This document shows, piece by piece, positions 54,928-61,684 of a stretch of 64,000 nucleotides of DNA. The notes beneath the pieces are model-generated. The model did not search any database. It was not told the DNA's origin and saw only the letters and a list, made by a program, of their open reading frames with translations. The translations under genes and the position numbers were made by a program. Source of the stretch: PALSA-505 sp036501145 (lineage in GTDB: Bacteria; Actinomycetota; Actinomycetes; Streptosporangiales; Streptosporangiaceae). Numbering within the stretch: the stretch's first letter is position 1; every line of letters begins with the position of its first letter. Where the stretch lies: the NCBI GenBank assembly GCA_036501145.1, contig DASYAV010000249.1, positions 85,109 through 149,108 on the forward strand. The letters run 5' to 3'.

Positions 54928-56304
54928 ATGGCCGACCAAGCCACGCCCGGGGCGGAGACCGGGAACCGCGGGCCCCTCGAGGAGCTGCGCTCGCTGGCCG
55001 GGGACTGTGTGCACTGCGGCTTCTGCCTGCCGGCCTGCCCCACCTACCAACTGTGGGGGGAGGAGATGGACTCGCCGCGGGGCCGCATCCACCTGATGAC
55101 CCAGGTGCTGGACGGCGCGGAGCTCACCGAGGCCACCGCCACCCACCTGGATCGCTGCCTGGGCTGCATGGCGTGCGTGCCGGCCTGCCCGTCCGGGGTC
55201 CAGTACAACCGCCTGATCGAGTCGGCGCGCAGCTGGCTGGACGACACCGGTGACCGGCCGGCGCCGGGTCGCGGCGGCTTCGGCCGGACGCTGCGTGGCC
55301 GGGCCACCAGGGCCGCGATCTTCGCGCTGTTCCCGCACCCGCGGCGGCTCCGGCTGGCCACCGCCCCGCTGCGGGCCGCACAGCGGGCCGGGCTGGACCG
55401 GCTGGCCCGGCGGAGCAGCCTGCCCGGGCGGCTGGCCCCCGAGCTCGCCGCCGCGCTGCGGCTGGCCCCGCCGCCGGCCGGCCGGGTGCCCGCCTTGCCC
55501 CGCCTGGTGCCGGCCCGCGGCGAGCGCCGGGCGGTGGTGGGCATGCTCACCGGCTGCGTGCAGGGGGTGTTCTTCCCGCAGGTGAACACGGCCACGGCCC
55601 GTGTGCTCGCGGCCGAGGGCTGCGACGTCGTCATCCCGGACGGCCAGGGCTGCTGTGGCGCGCTGTCGCTGCACGCCGGCCGCAGGTCCGAAGCACTGCG
55701 GCTGGCCAAGCACACCATCGCCAGGTTCGAGCGGGCCGGGGTGGACGCGATCGTGGTCAACTCGGCGGGCTGCGGATCGGCGATGAAGGAGTACGGCCAG
55801 CTGCTGGCCGACGACCCGGACTGGGCGGCCAGGGCCGCGGAGCTGGCCGGGCGGGTGCGCGACTTCGCCGAATTCGTGGCCGGCCTCACCGGCCCGGGAG
55901 GGCAGCAGGCGCCGCGGCACCCGCTGCCGGTGACCGCCGTGTACCACGACGCCTGCCACCTCGGCCACGCGCAGGGCATCAAGGCGCAGCCGCGGCAGCT
56001 GCTGGCCGCGATCCCGCAGCTGCAGCTGACCGAAACCGGCGACGGCGGTGTCTGCTGCGGGTCGGCGGGCGTGTACAACCTGCTGCAGCCCGAGGCGGCC
56101 CGCGAACTGGGCACCAGGAAGGCCGCGACCGTCCAGGCCACCGGCGCGCGGCTGCTCATCTCCGCCAACCCGGGCTGCTCGCTGCAGATCGCCTCGGCAC
56201 TCGAGGCGCAGGGGGTGGTGATGCCGGTGGCGCATACCGCCCAGGTGCTGGACGCCTCGATCCGCGGGCTCCCGGTATCCACGCTGACCCGCACCACCCG
56301 CTGA
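54928..56304 (+). CDS. glcF: Glycolate oxidase iron-sulfur subunit GlcF
   Basis: The product has 458 residues. Two 4Fe-4S ferredoxin-like sites, CVHCGFCLPACPTYQ and CLGCMACVPACPSG, are followed by two CCG domains (QGCCGALSLH and GVCCGSAGVYNLL). It passes electrons from GlcDE to the membrane quinone pool. ATG 54928 comes right after the glcE TGA. The last residues (TLTRTTR) and stop are inside a 17-bp tandem repeat. Confidence 0.95.
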   Translation: MADQATPGAETGNRGPLEELRSLAGDCVHCGFCLPACPTYQLWGEEMDSPRGRIHLMTQVLDGAELTEATATHLDRCLGCMACVPACPSGVQYNRLIESARSWLDDTGDRPAPGRGGFGRTLRGRATRAAIFALFPHPRRLRLATAPLRAAQRAGLDRLARRSSLPGRLAPELAAALRLAPPPAGRVPALPRLVPARGERRAVVGMLTGCVQGVFFPQVNTATARVLAAEGCDVVIPDGQGCCGALSLHAGRRSEALRLAKHTIARFERAGVDAIVVNSAGCGSAMKEYGQLLADDPDWAARAAELAGRVRDFAEFVAGLTGPGGQQAPRHPLPVTAVYHDACHLGHAQGIKAQPRQLLAAIPQLQLTETGDGGVCCGSAGVYNLLQPEAARELGTRKAATVQATGARLLISANPGCSLQIASALEAQGVVMPVAHTAQVLDASIRGLPVSTLTRTTR

Positions 56305-56340
56305 CCCGCACCACCCGCTGACCCGCATCGCACGCTGACC
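56283..56340. repeat. 17-bp tandem repeat across the glcF stop
   Basis: GCTGACCCGCACCACCC occurs at 56283-56299 and 56300-56316. A diverged third copy lies at 56317-56333 and a partial one follows. The glcF TGA lies in copy 2. Confidence 0.85.
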
Positions 56341-56345
56341 TGGGA

Positions 56346-56451
56346 TGACGTCAGTTCTGACGCCAGGTGACGGCTACCGGCGTCAAAGATGACGCCAATT
56401 GACGTCACCTCTGACTTGACTGACGTCATGGATGGTGTCACTATGACGTCA
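56346..56451. promoter_or_regulatory. Helically phased array of TGACGTCA-like operator sites
   Basis: Perfect TGACGTCA palindromes start at 56346, 56400, 56421 and 56444. TGACGCCA lies at 56358 and 56390. Weaker TGACG- or CGTCA-type sites lie at about 56368, 56378, 56412 and 56433. Neighbouring starts are 9-12 bp apart, about one helical turn. The last site includes the A of the ATG of the downstream ribbon-helix-helix gene. This suits cooperative binding by a small dimeric repressor, most simply the gene's own product. Confidence 0.8.
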
Positions 56452-56981
56452 TGGAGCTGTCAGAGTACGCCGAGGGCCTGCGCCGCGAAGTCGCGGCCGT
56501 CACCCGGCTCGCCGATGAAGAAGTGGCGCGGGCCGGTCAGCTGATCACCGAATCACTCGACTCGTCGATCCGGCTGACCCTGCTCGACGTGCTCTCCGGC
56601 GCGGCCGCGGAGATCACTTCCCGGCTGGACGACGTCGCGGTCGAGCTGCGGCTGTCCTCCGGGAACCCGACGTTCGCCATCGTGGACACCCGGGAAAACC
56701 CGGCCGCGCCCGAGCCCCCCGCACCGCCAAGGCCCCCCTCCGGGCCCGCCGGGGCGTCCGGCGAGGCCGAGGAGGAAACCGGCACGTCACGGGTGACATT
56801 GCGGCTGCCGGACGGGCTGAAGGTCCGCGCCGAGGCCGCCGCGGCCCGCGACGGGCTGTCGCTCAACGCCTGGCTGGTCCGTGCGGCGAGCCGGGCGCTC
56901 GGCGACGAAACCGGCCCGGCACGCACCCGGTCGGCCCGGCGCGGGCCGGGCACCCGGATCACCGGCTACGCCCGGAGCTGA
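56451..56981 (+). CDS. Ribbon-helix-helix (HicB/Arc-like) regulator
   Basis: The product has 176 residues: an N-terminal helical part (1-70), a Pro/Ala/Glu-rich linker (about 80-110) and a C-terminal RHH. The RHH reads VTLRLPDGLKVRAEAAAARDGLSLNAWLVRAASRAL (about 116-152), then a basic tail. The SLNAWLVRA signature is HicB-like. A HicA toxin is not present. The array of palindromes ends on its start codon, so autoregulation is very likely. No SD is needed if the transcript is leaderless. It heads an operon with DUF4097 and two small proteins. Confidence 0.85.
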   Translation: MELSEYAEGLRREVAAVTRLADEEVARAGQLITESLDSSIRLTLLDVLSGAAAEITSRLDDVAVELRLSSGNPTFAIVDTRENPAAPEPPAPPRPPSGPAGASGEAEEETGTSRVTLRLPDGLKVRAEAAAARDGLSLNAWLVRAASRALGDETGPARTRSARRGPGTRITGYARS

Positions 56982-57076
56982 CCGGCTCCGGCGCACACCC
57001 ACCACCTCACCGTCAACCCACGCACCACCGCCCGGGCTCAGTCATGCCTGCCGGGCGCCAGCCGAAGGAGAAACAG

Positions 57077-57862
57077 ATGGCTTCCTGGGAATTCCCCGCC
57101 GAGGGCCCGGTGCAGGCGGAGATCAGCCTGCCGGCCGGATCAGTGCACGCGACCGCCACCCAGACCGACACGGTGACCGTCTCCCTGGAGTCGGCCAGCA
57201 AGTCCGGCGAGCGGCTGCTGGCCGAGACCGAGGTCAGCTTCGACGGCGGCAAGCTCCGCGTGATCACCCCGCGGCGGGTGTCGGTGTTCGGCAACGCCTC
57301 GCTGAACCTCGCGATCACGCTGCCGGCCGGCTCGTCGGTCGCGGCCGACACCGCCTCCGCCGACGTCACCTGCCACGGTGACATGGGCGGGCTCAGCGGG
57401 AAGACCGCCAGCGGCGACGTGGACGCCGAGCGGGTCGGTGGCGACGTGGACTTCAGCACCGCCTCGGGCGACGTGGAGCTTGCGGAGACCACCGGGGACG
57501 TGCGGGTCAGCACCGCCTCCGGCGACCTCACCGTCGGCCGGGCCGGCGGCGAGATCATCGCCAAGACGGCCAGCGGCGACGTGCGCATCGGCGCGGCCGG
57601 CCAGTCGGCCACCGTCAAAACAGCCAGCGGCGACGTGCGGATCGACCGGGTCAGCACCGGGCTGGCCGACGCGACCACCGTGTCCGGCGACATCGTCATC
57701 GCGGTCGCCCCCGAGGTCGGCGTCTACCTGGACGTCTCGACGCTCAGCGGCGACGCCGCCAGCGAACTCGACTCCAGCGGCAGCGCCGAAGGCGAAGCCG
57801 GCCTGACCATCAGCTGCCGCAGCGTCAGCGGGGACGTCCGGATCACCCGGGCTAGCCGCTGA
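57077..57862 (+). CDS. DUF4097 beta-strand repeat protein
   Basis: The product has 261 residues. It starts ASWEFPAEGPVQAEISLPAGSVHATATQTDTVTV and then has at least five TASGDV-type strand repeats (about 115-200: KTASGDVDAERV, STASGDVELAET, STASGDLTVGRA, KTASGDVRIGAA). These build a right-handed parallel beta-solenoid. No signal peptide is seen, so it is probably cytoplasmic or membrane-associated by an unknown partner. The start at ATG 57077 follows GAAGGAG. DUF4097 genes are often beside RHH regulators or DUF1700 proteins in actinobacteria; function is not established. Confidence 0.85.
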   Translation: MASWEFPAEGPVQAEISLPAGSVHATATQTDTVTVSLESASKSGERLLAETEVSFDGGKLRVITPRRVSVFGNASLNLAITLPAGSSVAADTASADVTCHGDMGGLSGKTASGDVDAERVGGDVDFSTASGDVELAETTGDVRVSTASGDLTVGRAGGEIIAKTASGDVRIGAAGQSATVKTASGDVRIDRVSTGLADATTVSGDIVIAVAPEVGVYLDVSTLSGDAASELDSSGSAEGEAGLTISCRSVSGDVRITRASR

Positions 57863-57927
57863 GCCCACATCCCACCTCGCAGGCAAACCACCCAGACCTC
57901 GCACCAGCCAGACATAGGAGAACAGCC

Positions 57928-58065
57928 ATGAACACCCACCTGACCCAGCAGATCGCCGCCCAGCACCAGACCGAGATCCGTGCAGAGGCCGCCCACCGGG
58001 CGCGGCAGGCCAGCCGGGCCGCCGCCAGCCGCAGGACGTCCCTGCGCCCGGCACCCGCCAGGTAA
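57928..58065 (+). CDS. Small basic protein, first of a tandem pair (45 residues)
   Basis: ATG 57928 follows AGGAGA with a 6-nt spacer. The product begins MNTHLTQQIAAQHQTEIR and continues EAAHRARQASRAAASRRTSL to PAPAR. It is Ala/Arg/Gln-rich, helical and basic. It is closely similar at the N-terminus to the next small protein but lacks that protein's hydrophobic C-terminus. No family is recognised. The shared upstream 40 bp and good ribosome site support expression. Confidence 0.6.
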   Translation: MNTHLTQQIAAQHQTEIRAEAAHRARQASRAAASRRTSLRPAPAR

Positions 58066-58106
58066 GCCACCCAGACCCTTGCCCCGGCCAGACAGAGGAG
58101 ACCGCC

Positions 58107-58319
58107 ATGAACAGCTACCTGACCGAGCGGATCGCCGCCCAGCGGCAGACCGAACTACGCGACGCGGCCGCCCACCGGGCCGGTCACCGCCAGGCCCGCC
58201 AGGCCCACCGGGCGCGGCAGGCCACCGCGCACGGCCGCAGCCACCCGGTGCGGCGGCGGGCCGGCTACGCGCTGATCTCGATCGGCCTGCGGCTGGCCTA
58301 CGCGGCCGGCGAAGACTGA
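58107..58319 (+). CDS. Small basic protein, second of a tandem pair (70 residues)
   Basis: ATG 58107 follows AGAGGAGA. The product begins MNSYLTERIAAQRQTELRDA, with HRARQATAHGRSHPVRRRAGYA in the middle and a hydrophobic C-terminus ALISIGLRLAYAAGED that could insert in or lie on a membrane. It is the full-length version of the preceding 45-residue protein. Its last 22 bp overlap, on the other strand, the 3' end of dapF. Function unknown. Confidence 0.65.
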   Translation: MNSYLTERIAAQRQTELRDAAAHRAGHRQARQAHRARQATAHGRSHPVRRRAGYALISIGLRLAYAAGED

Positions 58320-59197
58320 GCGGCCGCCGGAGAATGAACCCCAGGAGCGGTGACGGTGTCCCCGGCCAGCCAGCTCTCCGCGATGTCCCCCTCGGCCACG
58401 ACCACGGCCGGCCCGGACAGGAAGCTGGTCTGGCCGTCCAGCCGGACCCGCAGGCGCCCGCCGGGCAGATCGACCACCCAGGTGCTGTCCGGGGCCGCGG
58501 CGGCCACCCGCCTGCCCGTTGCCGCTTCTTTCGCGGCCACCGCGGCGGCGACCGCACCGGTGCCGCAGGACCGGGTCGGCCCGCTCCCCCGCTCATGCAC
58601 CCGCATCTCGATGTGCCGCTCCCCGTTGAACCGCAGCAGTTCGACGTTGGCGCCGTCGGGGAACTGGCCGGAATCCAGCACCGGCGGCCGGGACAGGTCG
58701 AAACCGTCCAGCGGCCCGCTGACCACACACGCCAGGTGCGGGTTGCCGAGCGAAACCGACAGCCCGTCGACCGCCACCCCGCCCAGCTCGCCGCGGCCGG
58801 GCCCGAGCACCAGCGGCGGCCCCATGTCCACCGTGATCGTGCCATCGGCCGCCGCGCGCAGCCGCCGGTTCCCGGCCCGGGTGGCCACGGTGAACTCGCC
58901 GCCGTCCACCAGACCGTGGTCGAGCAGGTACCGGCCGAACACGCGGATCCCGTTCCCGCACATCTCCGCCACGCTGCCGTCAGCGTTCCGGTAGTCCATG
59001 AACCACGCGGGCGCGTCCGCGCCACCCGCCCCGGCCGGACCGGCCGCCCGCACCACCCGCAGCACGCCGTCGGCGCCCAGCCCAGCGTGCCGGTCGCACA
59101 GCCGGGTCACCAGCCGCCCGGTCAGCTCGAGCCGGTCATCGAGGTCGGGCAGGATCACGAAGTCGTTCTCGGTGCCGTGCCCTTTGGCGAACCGCAT
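58298..59197 (-). CDS. dapF: Diaminopimelate epimerase
   Basis: The product has 299 residues. The catalytic cysteines lie in EMCGNGIRVFGRYL and RSCGTGAVAAAV. FAKGHGTENDFVILPD, MDYRNADGS and SLGNPHLACVV are family motifs. It converts LL- to meso-diaminopimelate for peptidoglycan and lysine. ATG 59197 lies within the miaA 3' end (43-bp overlap), so the two are coupled. The C-terminal tail (about 15 Ser/Ala/Pro residues) overlaps the convergent small-protein gene. Confidence 0.96.
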   Translation of the reverse strand: MRFAKGHGTENDFVILPDLDDRLELTGRLVTRLCDRHAGLGADGVLRVVRAAGPAGAGGADAPAWFMDYRNADGSVAEMCGNGIRVFGRYLLDHGLVDGGEFTVATRAGNRRLRAAADGTITVDMGPPLVLGPGRGELGGVAVDGLSVSLGNPHLACVVSGPLDGFDLSRPPVLDSGQFPDGANVELLRFNGERHIEMRVHERGSGPTRSCGTGAVAAAVAAKEAATGRRVAAAAPDSTWVVDLPGGRLRVRLDGQTSFLSGPAVVVAEGDIAESWLAGDTVTAPGVHSPAAAQSSPAA

Positions 59198-60102
59198 GCA
59201 CCGATGGTAGCCAGCGCCGCGGCCAGCTGGCCCGGCGCGGCCAGCCCGGCATCCAGCCAGGCCACCCGCGGATCCCGGCCGAACCAGGACTCCTGGCGCC
59301 GGGCGAACTTCCTCGTCGCCCGGACCGTCTCGGCCAGCGCCTGCCCGGCGGTCCACTCCCCCGCCAGGTGCCGCAGCAGCTGCGCGTAGCCCAGTGCCCG
59401 GCTGGCGGTCAGCCCGTCGGCCAGGCCGTGCGCGGCCAGCCCGCGCACCTCGGCCACGAACCCGTCCTGCCACATCCGGTCCGCCCGGGCGGCGATCCGC
59501 GCGTCAAGCTCGGCCCGGTCCAGCCGCAGCCCGAGCTGGACTGAGGGGTACAGCGACTCATAGCCAGGCAGGGTCGCGCTGAACGGCTGCCCGGACAGTT
59601 CGATGACCTCCAGCGCCCGGACGATCCGCCGCCCGTTGCTGGGCAGGATCGAGGCGGCGGCCCGTGGATCGAGCCCGGTCAGCCTGCCGTGCAGCGGGCC
59701 CGGCCCGGCGTGGGCCAGCTCGTCCTCCAGGCGCTGCCGCACGCCCGGGTCGGTCCGGGGGAACTTAAGGTCGTCGAGGGCGGCGCGGATATACAGGCCG
59801 GAGCCGCCGACCAGGATGGGCACCCGGTCACGGGCCTGAACGCCGGCGATGGCGGCGCGGGCCAGCCGCTGGTACTCGGCCACGCTCGCGGCCTGCCGGA
59901 CGTCCCAGATGTCGAGCAGGTGGTGCGGGACGCCGCCACGCCGCGCCGGGGGCAGCTTGGCCGTGCCGACGTCCATGCCGCGGTACAGCTGCATGGAGTC
60001 GGCGTTGATGATCTCACCGCCGAGCGCCTGGGCCAGCGCGATGCCGAGGCCGGACTTGCCGGCCGCGGTCGGCCCCACGACCGCGATGACCTGCTCCGCC
60101 AT
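59155..60102 (-). CDS. miaA: tRNA dimethylallyltransferase
   Basis: The product has 315 residues. The P-loop GPTAAGKS (10-17), NADSMQLYRGMDVGTAKLPP, HHLLDIWDV, GGSGLYIRA and NGRRIVRALEV match MiaA. It adds the isopentenyl group to A37 of tRNAs reading U-starting codons; MiaB, encoded just upstream, completes the modification. ATG 60102; an 18-bp gap follows the miaB stop. Confidence 0.97.
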   Translation of the reverse strand: MAEQVIAVVGPTAAGKSGLGIALAQALGGEIINADSMQLYRGMDVGTAKLPPARRGGVPHHLLDIWDVRQAASVAEYQRLARAAIAGVQARDRVPILVGGSGLYIRAALDDLKFPRTDPGVRQRLEDELAHAGPGPLHGRLTGLDPRAAASILPSNGRRIVRALEVIELSGQPFSATLPGYESLYPSVQLGLRLDRAELDARIAARADRMWQDGFVAEVRGLAAHGLADGLTASRALGYAQLLRHLAGEWTAGQALAETVRATRKFARRQESWFGRDPRVAWLDAGLAAPGQLAAALATIGACGSPKGTAPRTTS

Positions 60103-60120
60103 GATGGCCCCGACGGCAAG

Positions 60121-61590
60121 CTAGCGGCGGGCCGGCATGCCGAGCAGCACCGGCTGCGATTCGGCCTTGACGGCTGCCGCCGGGCCGGGCTCACCCCCAG
60201 CAGTGGCGGCCTGGCGCGCCTGCCAGGCGTCGCCGCCGCGGGTGCGGCGCAGCGGGCCGGGCGGGCCGTCGGCGATCAGGTGGTGCGGCGCGGCCCTGGT
60301 CACCGTCACCGTGATCACGTCGCCCGGCCGCGGGCCGGCCCCGCCCGGGGTGAAATGCACCAGCCGGTTATCCGGGGCCCGCCCGGACATCCGGTGTGTC
60401 ACGCCGTCCTTGCGGCCCTCACCCTCGGCCACCAGCACCTCGAGCTGCCGCCCGACCTGGCGCTGGTTCTCGGCCAGGGTGATCTCCTCGACCAGCCCGG
60501 CCAGCCGGCCGTAGCGCTCGCGCACCACCTCGGGCGGCACCTGGCCGTCCATCTCCGCCGCCGGGGTGCCGGGGCGGATGGAGTACTGGAAGGTGAACGC
60601 GCCGGCGAACCGGGCCTGCCGCACCAGGTCCAGCGTGCCGGCGAAGTCGCGCTCGGTCTCGCCGGGGAATCCCACGATGATGTCGGTGGTGATGGCGGCG
60701 TCCGGCATCGCGGCGCGGACCCGGTCCAGGATGGCCAGGTACTTGTCCCGGCGGTAGGCCCGGCGCATGGCCCGCAGCACCGCGTCCGACCCGGACTGCA
60801 GCGGCATGTGCAGCTGGTGCATCACGTTGGGCGTCTGCGCCATCGCGCCGATGACGTCGTCGGTGAAGTCGCGAGGATGCGGTGAGGTGAACCGCACCCG
60901 CTCCAGCCCGTCGATGCCGCCGCAGCTGCGCAGCAGCTTGCCGAAGGCCAGCCGGTCACCGAACTCCGCACCGTAGGAGTTGACGTTCTGCCCGAGCAGC
61001 GTGACCTCGAGCACGCCGCCGCCGACCAGGGCGCGGATCTCAGCCAGCACGTCACCGGGCCTGCGGTCCTTCTCCCGGCCGCGCAGGCTGGGCACGATGC
61101 AGAACGTGCAGGTGTTGTTGCAGCCCACCGAGATCGCGACCCAGGCCGCGTAGACCGACCGGCGCCGGGCCGGCAGCAGTGAGGGGAAGGTTTCCAGTGT
61201 CTCGGCGAACTCGGCCTGCGCCTCGTTCCTGACCCGGGCGCGCTCGAGCAGCGCCGGCAGCGAGGCCATGTTGTGGGTGCCGTAGACCACGTCGACCCAC
61301 GGCGCCCGCTCGGTGATCCGGGTGCGCTCCATCTGGGCCAGGCAGCCGCCCACCGCGATCTGCATGCCGTTCTTCTTCTGCGGCAGCAGGTGGCCGAGGT
61401 TGCCGTAGAGCCGGTCGGCCGCGTTCTCCCGCACCGCGCAGGTGTTGAACACCACCACGTCGGGGGCCTCGCCGTCGCCGGCGGCCTGATAGCCCGCCTC
61501 GTCGAGCAGGCCCGCCAGGCGCTCGGAGTCATGCGCGTTCATCTGGCACCCGTAGGTGCGGATCTGGTATGTCCGGCCGCCTGCTGTCAC
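60121..61590 (-). CDS. miaB: tRNA-2-methylthio-N6-dimethylallyladenosine synthase
   Basis: The product has 489 residues. The N-terminal UPF0004 domain has GCQMN (Cys15), NTCAVREN and GGCLAQ, giving the first cluster. The radical SAM motif is CNNTCTFC, followed by LLGQNVNSYG and the TRAM domain. It methylthiolates i6A37 made by MiaA. ATG 61590. The operon is miaB-miaA-dapF. Confidence 0.97.
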   Translation of the reverse strand: MTAGGRTYQIRTYGCQMNAHDSERLAGLLDEAGYQAAGDGEAPDVVVFNTCAVRENAADRLYGNLGHLLPQKKNGMQIAVGGCLAQMERTRITERAPWVDVVYGTHNMASLPALLERARVRNEAQAEFAETLETFPSLLPARRRSVYAAWVAISVGCNNTCTFCIVPSLRGREKDRRPGDVLAEIRALVGGGVLEVTLLGQNVNSYGAEFGDRLAFGKLLRSCGGIDGLERVRFTSPHPRDFTDDVIGAMAQTPNVMHQLHMPLQSGSDAVLRAMRRAYRRDKYLAILDRVRAAMPDAAITTDIIVGFPGETERDFAGTLDLVRQARFAGAFTFQYSIRPGTPAAEMDGQVPPEVVRERYGRLAGLVEEITLAENQRQVGRQLEVLVAEGEGRKDGVTHRMSGRAPDNRLVHFTPGGAGPRPGDVITVTVTRAAPHHLIADGPPGPLRRTRGGDAWQARQAATAGGEPGPAAAVKAESQPVLLGMPARR

Positions 61591-61684
61591 CTGACCAGGA
61601 TAGGCGGCGTCTTGGATCAGATGACTCAGATCTGGTAGCCGTGTGCCTGGTGATATCCAGGCCCGAATCCGGCATGATGTCTGT

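Noticed and set aside
54709..56328. A 539-codon frame on the minus strand over glcE-glcF
   Set aside because: It is antisense to glcF, whose iron-sulfur motifs are intact; the product is low complexity.
56341..56451. Palindromic cluster as a plasmid-type iteron or parS origin
   Set aside because: There is no rep or parA gene nearby; the array abuts an RHH gene start, which fits an operator better.
56451..57862. HicA/HicB toxin-antitoxin pair
   Set aside because: The RHH protein is HicB-like, but the neighbour is DUF4097 and no HicA-like double-stranded RNA-binding protein is present.
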